DNA from: Chara braunii | Taxonomy: Eukaryota; Streptophyta; Charophyceae; Charales; Characeae | Length of the DNA stretch: 41,908 nt | NCBI GenBank assembly: GCA_003427395.1 | Contig: BFEA01000245.1 | Span: 1,220,446 to 1,262,353, forward strand | Direction: 5' to 3' | In this document: positions 20,492-29,427 of the stretch, one piece after another | How the letters are laid out: every line of letters begins with the position of its first letter | How positions within the stretch are numbered: the first letter of the stretch is position 1 | Position numbers and translations under genes: made by a program | Notes under the pieces: model-generated | The model's database searches: none | What the model was told of the DNA's origin: nothing | Seen by the model: the letters and a program-made list of their open reading frames with translations, nothing else

Positions 20492-21132
20492 TGCTCAGTC
20501 CGCACTACCCCTGCTCGCAGCACCTAGCCAGGCTAAGTCCCGGGTGCAAGGAATCAAGGCTTTTTCGCAGTAGGGACAGCCTTCGTTTTATAAAGCTACA
20601 GGCCAGTGCAACCCCGGAGTGCTCTAAACGAAAGGCTTCACGGCTCAGTAAAAATTCCAAAGCAACGAAATAATTTTAAAACTTGTAGCTTTATATAAAA
20701 GGAGAAAACCCAAGAAAAGAAAGGAAAGAAAAGAAACTTATGGCCGCGATATCCACAGGCCTTTTGCTATCGGTCTCTGTTGCTTCGTCTCACTGAAAAG
20801 TGACTGTCATTCTGAGGTGATGATCCCATAACGGGATACCTGCGATCACATTCCCCTTTTTAAAATACAATTTTTGGCCTATCCCCGTTGGGTACCCGTG
20901 TCCGATGGCAAGGAGGGGGTTCATGACCTTCTATAGGGGGTGACGAACCTCCTACCGATGCGGTCGCGGGTCGCCCCTCTTTTGGGGGTCTAGTCGCGCG
21001 ACACTCAGTCAGCTTCTCGTTCTCAGACAAAATGGGTGAGGCCGGTCAACTCAACCGCATCTCAAAATTCGAACCGTTGGTTTCCCCGTGATATGACAGG
21101 AAAAGGAAGGCCGCGTCTGCGAACCGGTAAAG

Positions 21133-21168
<36 letters not shown>

Positions 21169-21180
21169 AAAAAATAATAA
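21133..21180. repeat. AAT microsatellite (imperfect)
   Basis: It has about 15 AAT units, interrupted by a C and by a run of A. Confidence 0.85.
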
Positions 21181-21443
21181 CTGTAGAAAGAAAAAGGATA
21201 GCGCTTCGAATTTCCTCCGCACCGCAACTCAACCTGGATAGTGGTACAAATCCACGTACAGGTCTAAAACCCGACTGTATCTGCTGCTTATGATAGGTAC
21301 AAGGGTTTTACCGCACGGAGCATAAATGCGTTGACCCGGTACATGGGATATACGAAGGGCCGCAATACCACCGTTAAATCTCGAAGCGGGAATCGTTGGC
21401 CTTCCAACAAAGCGACGAGGACCGAAAGAAAACCCGTGCCTGC

Positions 21444-21444
<1 letters not shown>

Positions 21445-21496
<52 letters not shown>
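21445..21496. repeat. AAT microsatellite (perfect, about 17 units)
   Basis: It has 52 bases of uninterrupted AAT. Poly-Asn and poly-Leu frames across it are artefacts. Confidence 0.95.
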
Positions 21497-22139
21497 GAAT
21501 AATAAAATTAGGGCACAAAGAGAAATCATAACACAGCGGCGATCAGATGTCAGCTCTGACTAAAATAATGGTCTAGATCAGTGCGCCATTCTGACACCCA
21601 ATTTCCTTTTTCCCCTCTCTTTTCCTCTTTTCTCTCTTATTTCCTGCTTTCCTTTTTCTTTTTCCCTCCTTTGCCCCTCCTGTTCGACTGTCACAGCGAG
21701 CCTACGTACCTAACCCATAATTTGACCAGGGCATGTTCGACGCGCAGTAGAAAAGACAGCACCGGTCTTTTCAACTCCGCCCAGGGCGAACCCGGCGGCT
21801 ACCACGGCCACAGGCCGGTTGTGCTCTGCTGTACAGCAGGGCGCTGAGCCTGCGTGGACCAATGGAAAGCCCTGCGGCGCACATTTTTGCTAAGGATGAC
21901 GCCAAACAGAACCGGCCCACATCGTGGTACATCCCAGGTACTAAATGTCCTAGCGTTTCGGGGGTAGCTTCAGATCGCAGTACTAAAACTAAAGGTGGTA
22001 CCAAGTAGGGACTTGGCACACAGAGGAGGGCCGGGAAACCGCGCCCTCCGACAACGGTCCAACCCTAGTACACTCACAATTTATGACTGGTCCCTATGCA
22101 CAAAATATTTTGATGATTAGTTCTCCTCGAGTTGCTGCC

Positions 22140-22462
22140 TTTCAGCCAGGCCCCTTCAGGCGGGCCGATTCCTTGAGATTGCTACTTTCAGCCAGGCCCT
22201 TTCAGACGGGCCCATTCCTTGAGATTGCTGCTTTCAGGCAGACCCCTTCAGTCGGGCTCATTCCTTGAGATTGCTGCTTTCAGCCAGGCCCCTTCAGGCG
22301 GGCCCATTCCTTGAGATTGCTGTTTTCAACCAGACCCCTTCAGGCGGGCCCATTTCTTGAGACTGCTGCTTTCAGCCAGGCCCCTTCAGGCTGGCCCTTT
22401 CCTTGAGGTTGTTATTGTTCAGATGAACCCACTCAGGTGAGCACTTACATTGAGTTGCTGAC
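22140..22462. repeat. 46-bp tandem repeat with an internal GGCCC/GGGCC hairpin
   Basis: Six units start at 22140, 22186, 22232, 22278, 22324 and 22370, giving an exact 46-bp period. A degenerate seventh follows from 22416. The unit begins tttcagccaggccccttcag and contains ggccc...gggcc, which can pair as a 5-bp stem around an 8-base loop. It lies just upstream of the first module of element 2. Confidence 0.9.
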
Positions 22463-22569
22463 TGCCATTCGGCCGGGTCGAGACATTGGAGGGAGCATCT
22501 ACCCTCGCAGGGGCGCAACTATTGTTCAAGCTAGCCCGTCATCCTGAGACAGCCCCTACCTGGGCAAGC

Positions 22570-23230
22570 TAGTTGAGAGATTCTGCTACCGACATGTGGG
22601 GCATCAGAGCTTCGTTATCAGGGCCAATGAGTCCCCTACCTCACGACACACGCTGGTGATTACCTATTTTGTAAAGGGGACAGGGATGGATGGAGTGAAG
22701 GGCACCACTTACGACATGATTGGAGGGACAACTGACTGCATGTGGTGTTCCTTCGCGTACCATCAGCGCCCGGGGGTGTACTCTTCAACTTCGATGGGTG
22801 CAATCCTAAGCCCCTCAGCGAGGCACGCAGCAAGGAGAAGAAACAGAAGGATGAGCGAGTCATGAGAGAGATAGCCAGATCTGAGATTTCAATCACTACT
22901 TATGTGCAGCGATCAGAGACAGACGAGTCTGACCAAGATCCTTGTAGTGTGAGCGACATTGATCTTGGTGACTACTTCGACTGGGACATTCACAGAGACT
23001 GAGTCTGTTGGTGGTAGTGGAGCACTGGAGACCGGTAGGCAGCGACAGCGGAGAGCGACATTGAGGAGGATTGCGTATCTTCTTGCACGATATTTGCGCG
23101 AGGGTGACTGATTCCTATATGTTAGTCGTACGTGAGGGTCGAGATGACTATCGGACCTCCTAGAGGGGAAGGCCCTGTCCCATACCTTGGGGATGGCTAC
23201 AACCATTTGGTTGGAACCAATTTTGCTATG
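22570..23230 (+). pseudogene. Module A, copy 1 (element 2), diverged
   Basis: The start, LVERFCYRHVGHQSFVIRAN followed by HTLVITYFVKG, resembles element 1 copy 1 (AFCYQYVSVIGF ... FVVLTSFADG). A second frame at 22742-23002 carries VLFNFDGCNPKPLSEARSKE and an acidic end GDYFDWDIHRD. The C-terminal signature appears near 23170-23220 as GPVPYLGDGYNHLVG, against PPVPSLLTDGTSWLDVIG in element 1. The pieces lie in different frames, so the copy is broken. The similarity is by eye and weak in the middle. Confidence 0.35.
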
Positions 23231-23239
23231 TAGGCTTAT

Positions 23240-23572
23240 TTAAAGCCTCTTTATGGAGATCGATTCCTTGAGGTTTCATATGTCTACATTGACCGAAGGG
23301 GATGTATCGAGATATGGATCAAAGCTACAGGTGAGATTACCCTTGCAGAGAAACTCTATCTCGGGAGTGTTGCAGACGAGGAGATGGTTAGGTGCATGGC
23401 GTACATCAGCATGATCGATCATGCAGCACCTATGGATATCAGCTACGTGGTCCCAGAGTCAATAGCAGCCAGGGTTCTCAATGTCGAGGAGGATCAGCGT
23501 GTGCCAGACATGGAGTCTCGGACAGTCGAGCCCACTCACGAGGGGGTACCGCTTATCATTATTGATTGAGAC
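23240..23572 (+). pseudogene. Module B, copy 1 (element 2), diverged
   Basis: Translation gives LKPLYGDRFLEVSYVYIDRR, IEIWIKATGEITLAEKLYLG and EEMVRCMAYISMIDHAAPMD, then ISYVVPES and an acidic end. The block EEMVRCMAYISMIDHA followed by DISYVV parallels QPFLDCMRDSALRIIT followed by EISYMLKV of element 1. It follows module A as B does elsewhere. The frame is open from about 23231 to the TGA at 23567-23569, with a TAG (23229-23231) just before. Confidence 0.4.
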
Positions 23573-24385
23573 TCTCCTTCTAGTCACTATGATGTACCAT
23601 GACTTTATTATGATTTATTAGTGATTGCAGTCCTCCAATGGTTTCTCCCTGCATTCCCTGTGTACTACTTTTTAATCTCGTGTCTTTAGTTATGCTCTTG
23701 CAGAGTTTGGTTTCTAGTCTTTTCGTCCTCTTAGTACCATTTATTTTCATGATGCATGTCCTGTAATGTATGGAATGTTTTATGCATGAGATGATATGCT
23801 ATTTATCATTCTTCATCATTTATGTTACACTCAAGGCTACTTAAAGGATTCATGAATAATAGAGACTCCGATGACCTTGAATCTAACCTTTATACGGGGT
23901 CAGGTGCAGGTGATAAAAACGAACGCCTCACTCTAAGTCGTGTCGCTGCTAGCAGGAGGGATAACCCTGCCTACTCGACTGTGTGACAAAGGTTGCTTGT
24001 CAATGCACTTCTATACAACTTCCTTAAAACTTACCAAGATCTTGCGTGACAGCCTGCCAGTCCACCAACCCACTGCACTCGGCCGAGGAGGGCATCGGAC
24101 CAGGCCCTGGAAGCGGTGGGGGCGCGACAAAAATGACGCTGTTGTCGGGGACTCAAAAATGTTGAGTTCCTGAGAGCGGATCTTGGTCACAATATTTAGT
24201 GACTAGGCAGCATTCTAGCATATTTCGTACAAGGCCCGACTCAGGTCAGAGAGACTTTCGGATAGAGGAGCCCCGAGAGGAGGGGCCTCTTGCAGAAGTC
24301 TATCTGAAGTGGCTCAGGCCCCGAGCGAGGGTTTAGATCCTATCTTCTAGATCCTCAGCTTGACAAGTTATAAGTCAGAAACCAG
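23573..24385. other. Spacer within the module region of element 2
   Basis: No gene is seen across about 810 bases. It is comparable in place and size to the spacer at 13945-14750 in element 1, which also lies between an A-B pair and the next A copies. This parallel supports a shared layout. Confidence 0.35.
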
Positions 24386-24772
24386 ATGATGATTGAAGAG
24401 TATAATGTCTTAGAAGCCCTAACTCGTGTCACCTGTGGTGGTGCTTTTCCCTATATGTTTATCAAATGTATTACTTGTGCGAAAAATACAACGACCGTGC
24501 ATATGCTTGTCTCTAAATTCCTTGACACTGATGATTATGATATTTGACCCTACATCCTAGAAGGGGCAGATCAGGACCTGAGGTTCTTTACCAACTTGGA
24601 TGTTATTGTGAGGTGTGCCGAAGCAGAGAGGGAATCAGTTGAGACAGCAAGGGATAAAGGAGAGTTGGAGCTTATTGCCCAAAGTCTACGAGAAGATTCC
24701 TACCCCGTCGGTGCCCAAAGGATTCTGCGATGGTAGGAACTGGCAGACAATCATCAATGCAGCGCTGAGGAG
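24386..24772 (+). pseudogene. Module A, copy 2 (element 2)
   Basis: Reading from the ATG at 24386: VLEALTRVTCGGAFPYMFIK, then TVHMLVSKFLDTDDYDI, a TGA, then PYILEGADQDLRFFTNLDVI and the helix CAEAERESVETARDKGE. A frameshift near 24690 leads to IPTPSVPKGFCDGRNWQTII, then NAALRRQSW and a stop. This is the complete module A plan: FPY, YDI-PYI, then P-x-P-x-x-P..FCDG..W. It is one of the clearest copies. Function unknown. Confidence 0.55.
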
Positions 24773-24800
24773 GCAGAGCTGGTAGGCAGCCCATATCGAC

Positions 24801-25186
24801 AGTAACTGGAGCGATAGAGGCACTGACCAGGATCACGGCAGGAGATATTTTCCCATACGTCATTGAGCGGTGTGTGACTTGTGAGCACGACTCAGTGATT
24901 CTATACGTCCTTGTAGTCCGGTTCCTTGATAAAAATGAGTATGATGTAAGGTCATATGTATCTGCTGAAACACAAAGAGGGGCTGATTACGAGGTGTGCT
25001 AGGTAGTTGCTGCTGAGTATATCCTAGATGAAAGGTTGTTGTTGAAACAACAAAGAAAGAAAGTGACGCGGAGTGTCCTACCTAAAGAGTTTGAGAGATT
25101 ACCAAACTCTTCTCTGCCTGCAAGCTTCTGCGACGGGAAGGACTGGGGACCAATCCTCAACGCAGTACTAAGGGATCGAGTGTGGT
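24801..25186 (+). pseudogene. Module A, copy 3 (element 2)
   Basis: Read in one frame: IEALTRITAGDIFPYVIERC, then VILYVLVVRFLDKNEYDVRS followed by YVSAET, a TAG, then VVAAEYILDERLLLKQQRKK, VTRSVLPKEFERLP, and FCDGKDWGPILNAVLRDRVW followed by TGA. Only one stop interrupts about 128 codons. It starts within 30 bases of the end of copy 2 in a head-to-tail arrangement and is followed within 10 bases by module B. The spacing argues for real tandem repetition of the protein unit. Confidence 0.6.
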
Positions 25187-25191
25187 GAGCT

Positions 25192-25527
25192 ATGCCGATC
25201 GATGTCTACACCCCTGATGATGGAGAGAGTTTCTGCTTTGAGGTCTATCTAGACGAGCAGCGAGCGACTGTCATCGGGGCTGTGAGAGGATGCGACACTA
25301 GGCTAGGTAGGCACGACGAGATTGGCATGGTAGAGCACTACCTTGAGCTTATGCGAGCGGCTGCTCTTAGAGCAATTACGGGTCAGACTAAGATTAGGCA
25401 TCTGCTGGATTGCAAGAGTTCGGATGGCAAGAGAGTGATGTTGCATGCAAGAGACGAAACCATCTTATCTAGACAGCGTCCTGCAGATAGTCTGGCTGGA
25501 AGCACTAGAGGCAGCCCAAGACAATGA
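25192..25527 (+). CDS. Module B, copy 2 (element 2), 111-codon ORF
   Basis: This ORF opens with an ATG just after module A copy 3. It reads MPIDVYTPDDGESFCFEVYL, then VEHYLELMRAAALRAITGQT followed by KIRHLLDCKSSDGKRVM. The block aligns with the B copy before gag in element 1. No family is recognised and no catalytic motif or membrane segment is seen. In the intact ancestor it may have been fused to module A, since only a TGA and a few bases divide them. Confidence 0.45.
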   Translation: MPIDVYTPDDGESFCFEVYLDEQRATVIGAVRGCDTRLGRHDEIGMVEHYLELMRAAALRAITGQTKIRHLLDCKSSDGKRVMLHARDETILSRQRPADSLAGSTRGSPRQ

Positions 25528-25639
25528 TACTGGAATGTGAAAACTCTTTGTCAATTGCGAATATGACCATTAGTAGAGGATGGTAAAGTGACTGGAGTTG
25601 ACAACCTCTTCGAGATAGTGAGGTATGACGTCTGTAAGG

Positions 25640-26890
25640 AGAGGAGTTTCCTTATGAGATTGAGAGATACAGTGTCTTAGCCATACCTTAGGCATTAGAG
25701 AAGGAAAAAAGAATACTTAAGGGATTAAGAGAGTTTGCATCAAGAGGAGGAAGAATTACTCTAGAGAGGTTCAAGATAATGAAGGTAGGAGCCGATGACT
25801 TCCTCCTGCCGGCTGAGAAGGACTTTATATGTGAATTATGTCAAAAGTACAGTGGTGCCTTTTCCTTTAATGATAAGGAGAGGGGACAACTGGACGTTGA
25901 CATGATCAAGATGATCAAGATCTGAACCGTTCCTCACACGCCTTGGAATGACAGACCCACGAAATATGCTCAGAAGGAGGAAGAAGAGGTAATGAAGTAC
26001 ATAAACCAAAAGATCGCCTCTAACGTCGCAGAGCCAGCGGATGGTGTTTATGCCAATCACTGGTTTTGTTTTTGGAAGCTAGGTGAAGGCCTGCGCTGGA
26101 TATAAAATTTGCAAAAGTTGAATTTGGTAATGGTTCGCGATGGGGGAAGCTTACCCAATGCAGATCTATTGGCCGAGTCTTTCGCAAGAAGGAGCATCTA
26201 CTCCCGAATAGACTTATACTCTGGCTATGACCAGTTTCCCATAAATCCCACTAGCCGACCTATGACCGCCATGCATACACCTAGAGGTCTCATACAAATG
26301 TGGGTGGTGCCTTAAGGGTTGACAAATGGGGTCGCGGTCGTCTAGCGAAATATGCTGAAGGTCATGGAGGATATATGCCCAGAGGTTACGTTCCCATACA
26401 TTGATGACAATCCGGTTAAAGGCCCGAAGAAAAAGGATGAGACTTCGGTGGATGGTCAAGTCGAGCGGTTTGTGTGGAAACATCCGCACTGAGTCGCAAA
26501 AGTATTGGAAAGGTTGAGTAAGTACAACTTAACAGTCAGTGGGCCGAAATCGTTATTATTTCAAAAGGAGGTAACAATTCTAAATTTTAAGTGTTTACTA
26601 GAAGGGAAAAACCCTGATCTGAAGAAGATGGATGAAATCCTGAACTGACTTATGCCTCTAAAGACGGTTGGGGAAGTAAGGACCTTCCTAGGGGTCTGCA
26701 ACTTCTGGCGGATCTTCATTCCTGAGTTTGTCAAGATAGCAAAACCCCTTAGAGAGATGGTGCGACAAGGAGCTAGCCTTGAGTGGTCTAATCAAAGAGA
26801 GATGACAACACAAACACTTGAAGATACGTTAAGAGACGGTGGGGTCGTACTGGGGTACCCCACTTCGACGATAAAAAAGAAGACCTTTCA
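25640..26890 (+). pseudogene. Reverse transcriptase of element 2, joined to a module A scrap
   Basis: A short module A start (GEEFPYEIERYSVLAIP, about 25639-25689) runs in frame, through one TAG, straight into the RT leader ALEKEKRILKGLREFASRGG. The RT then has CQKYSGAFSFNDKERGQLDV, HWFCFWKLGEGLRWI, IDLYSGYDQFPINPTSRP and FPYIDDNPVKG, so the catalytic Asp residues remain. The thumb and connection include GEVRTFLGVCNFWRIFIPEF (26670-26730). At least five in-frame stops break it. The leader matches element 1 at about 9160, which places the gag-protease loss at about 25690. Confidence 0.75.
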
Positions 26891-27680
26891 TCATCGAGGC
26901 TGACGGTGGCCCCATAGCCCTAGGGGGAGTGCTTGTGCAAAGAGATTTAAATGGAAAAGAGAAGTCACTTAGGTTTTAGAGTCGCACCCTTAATTCGATT
27001 GAAAGAGGCTATATTCAACTTAGGAAGGAGCTTCTGGCAATCCTGCACTGTCTCATGGTGTTCACACATTATATTATGGGACGAAGATTCATCCTAAGAA
27101 CGGATTCCACGATAGTAATCGGAGTCGTTAAGAGACATCAGCAAGTAGATGTAACGGTCAGTAGATGGATAACTCGTATATGAACGTATGATTTTATATT
27201 TGAAAAAATACATATTAATAAGAATCGAGCCGAAGGGTTAAGTCGCGTGGAATGGGGATCAATAGATGATGAATCTCTTGAGGAGGCACCCTTTGTTGAC
27301 AAATTTCTTATGGAAGACGATGATGAAGTGCTACCTCCTGCTCCTAATTGTTAAATGGTCACAGTCATGGCAACCAGTAGAGAAGACTGTTGGGGAGAAA
27401 GGAAGATCCATACCTCTGCTACCTCTTGATTCAGGAGGATGAGGAAGAAGGATGGTATGGGATGGTAGAACAGGCCATTGTTGCAGCTCATGAGGTCGCT
27501 GAGAGTTCAAGAATGGCTGAGCGCCGATTGAATGAGATAGAGGATGAGTCCGAAGATCTGGAATAGAGTAAGGATGATGAAGGAAGGTTTGGAAAGGAAA
27601 AATATGATGCAGAGTATAAGAGGATCGGTATGGTGATGAGCAGTAACCGCTTGAACGAGTTCTACCATGAGAGGACATAA
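26880..27680 (+). pseudogene. RNase H and acidic linker of pol, element 2
   Basis: After a frame change near 26880 the domain reads RPFIIEADGGPIALGGVLVQ, TLNSIERGYIQLRKELLAIL and GRRFILRTDSTIVIGVVKRH, then NRAEGLSRVEW and an acidic linker to about 27350. A further charged linker, with AAHEVAESSRMAERRLNEIE, reaches the integrase. Stops occur near 26977, 27178 and 27352. It matches the element 1 domain block by block. Confidence 0.7.
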
Positions 27681-28860
27681 ATGACCTTTAGACTACGTAG
27701 GGGTCACCTTTTTGTGGATGCTAAGGAAGGACTACCGTCGTTGAGAGTGGTGTGCGGTAAAAAAAGGCAACGAGAGGTGATCGCCGCGCTGCATGAGGGT
27801 CTAGCAGGGGGTCATAGGGGTGCTGATGCTACATACTATAAAGTATCCCGACTATATCACTGAGATGGCCTGATGGATATGGTTATGAGATATTGTAAGT
27901 CATGTGAAGCCTGTTAGAAAATATCATCTATGAGACTGATTGAACCATTATACCTCACTGTTCTAGTTGAGCCTGGTAGTACTGTTCACCTTGATCTGAT
28001 TAATATACCACATGGTAAGAATGAAATGAAATATATATTAAATATGAGAAATAACATGTCTGGTTATGTTGAAGCAAAAACCATCCGTAAACAAACCGCA
28101 AAAGGAGTGGCAGATTGGATCAAGGAAATCTACCTAAGGTACCCCTTCATTCGTGAGTTTGTGGCTGATCAGGGATCAAAGTTCAAGAACGAGATGGTCA
28201 GAAAGCTCATGTTCAAACTTGGAGTCAGGATCAGATTTGTAACACCATATTATCCTCACGCTAATACACCAGTGGAAAAATGTCACATGACACTAAAGGA
28301 TGTTATATCAAAATGGTGCCAAAGTGATTCCAAAAACAAGCTATTTTTTTTTAGAGCTGTTGTCTATGCTGACAATATGACTGTCAAATGGATTACGGGT
28401 TATGCACCTGTTACACTCTGGTACGGTCGATATGCTACTTCTTCCCATTGAAAACCTGGTTGAGACCTAGACCCATGAGGCACAGAGAGAGTCATACTCC
28501 ACAGAGGAGTTGTTGAGGCTGAGGATCAGGCAGATCAAGGAAGTGGATGAAGTCATAATTGAGGCCACGAAGAGGATGTAAGACAGAAGGTTATCTGATC
28601 AGACATGATAGAACAGCAAGAGGTACATCAGCAAGGAACGACTTCATGTTGGGGATATTGTACTTTTGCATGATACATCTTTCGAGACACAGTGGACCAA
28701 GACATTGGAGGCCAGGTGGATAGGAACTTTTTAGGATCATCAGAGAGGTGGAAGGCAAGACTTATGAGCTAGCAAAGATGGACGACACAAAATCCCATGG
28801 TATAGTATCTGGCTCCCGGCTCCGAAAATTCATACTCAGAAATGCAGATTTGATTCCTAC
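27681..28860 (+). pseudogene. Integrase of element 2, DD35E triad retained
   Basis: The HHCC region is in the frame at 27681-27863 (ALHEGLAGGHRGADATYYK), then a stop, CKSCEAC and another stop. The core frame 27930-28451 holds VHLDLINIPHG, FVADQGSKF and NTPVEKCH. D22, D80 and E116 of this frame form a DD35E triad with 35 residues between the second D and E. The C-terminal part continues with RQIKEVDEVIIEATKRM, KRYISKERLHVGDIVLLHDT, ETQWTKTLEARWIGTF and VSGSRLRKFILRNADLIP, with stops and one frame change near 28440. It is decayed but keeps the catalytic residues, unlike element 1. Confidence 0.8.
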
Positions 28861-28904
28861 TTCAGGCATAATGATGAGGCGAGGCCCGTGAGCCGTCTAG
28901 CATC

Positions 28905-29427
28905 AGCCTGGACATGATGGGTCGTGGCCAGTGTGCCCTCAGCATCGGTTGGGACGTGGTCAGAGTGTCGCCAACCGTGGGATGATTATATGCTGGGACG
29001 TGGACAGTGTGCCGCCAGCTACAGATGACGATGATATGCTGGGACGTGGACAGTGTGCCGCCAGCTACTGATGATGATTATATGTTGGGACGTGGACAGT
29101 GTGCCGCCAGCTACTGATGATGATGATATGCTGGGACGAGGACAGTGTGTCGCCAACTACAGATGATGATGATAAGCTGGGACGTGGACAGTGTGCCGCN
29201 NNNNNNNNNNNNNNNNNNNNNNNNNNNNNNNNNNNNNNNNNNNNNNNNNACGTGGACAGTGTGCCGCCAGCTATAGATGATGATGATATGCTGAGACGTG
29301 GATAGTGTGTCGCCAGCTACTGATGATGATGATATGCTGGGACGTGGACAATATGCCGCCAGGTATGGATGATGATTATGCGCTGGGACGTGGCCCGTGC
29401 GGCGTGTGCTGCCAGCTGCGGCCGACA
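28905..29427. repeat. 46-bp tandem repeat (GCTGGGACGTGGACAGTGTG unit)
   Basis: Units start at 28992, 29038, 29084, 29130 and 29176, then after the N gap at 29244 (inferred), 29290, 29336 and 29382, all with a 46-bp period. Diverged units extend at least to 28905 on the left. The unit ends in a GAT-rich tail (tgatgatgatgatat). It starts about 45 bases after the pol region of element 2. At least ten units are present, and the true number is unknown because of the gap. Confidence 0.9.
29200..29249. other. Assembly gap of 50 N
   Basis: Exactly 50 N lie inside the 46-bp repeat. The unit phase on the two sides differs by 68 bases, which is not a multiple of 46, so the gap length is a placeholder and the array was collapsed or unspanned. 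Confidence 0.98.

Larger units (their letters stand above)
20492..22139. other. Non-coding region between the two retroelements
   Basis: No gene is seen. It contains a purine-rich tract (agaaaagaaaggaaagaaaa, about 20716) and two AAT microsatellites, listed separately. A diverged duplication is present: the 60-70 bases before each microsatellite (about 21058 and 21378) share a pattern ctc-aa-gaa-cgttgg and end in ctgcgaa. The two retroelements point away from each other across this stretch. Confidence 0.4.
22570..28865 (+). mobile_element. Ty3/gypsy retrotransposon relic 2, lacking gag and protease
   Basis: In order on the plus strand: module A (22570-23230), module B (23240-23572), modules A (24386-24772 and 24801-25186), module B (25192-25527), RT (about 25690-26890), RNase H (26880-27340), linker, and integrase (27681-28860). 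The pol proteins are clearly related to those of element 1, with many identical blocks such as SLPNADLLAES and FPYIDDNPVKG against SPYIDDNPVKG. Gag, the zinc knuckle and the protease should lie between 25527 and 25690 but are absent. The element carries many stops. No LTR pair was found. 46-bp minisatellites bound it on both sides. Confidence 0.7.

Noticed and set aside
21288-21531. Poly-Asn or poly-Leu proteins
   Set aside because: Translations of an AAT microsatellite.
22140-22462. Possible CRISPR array
   Set aside because: Units follow directly without unique spacers, and the context is eukaryotic transposons. It is a minisatellite.
29099-29305. Plus-strand ORF with DDDD repeats
   Set aside because: Translation of the 46-bp minisatellite across an N gap.
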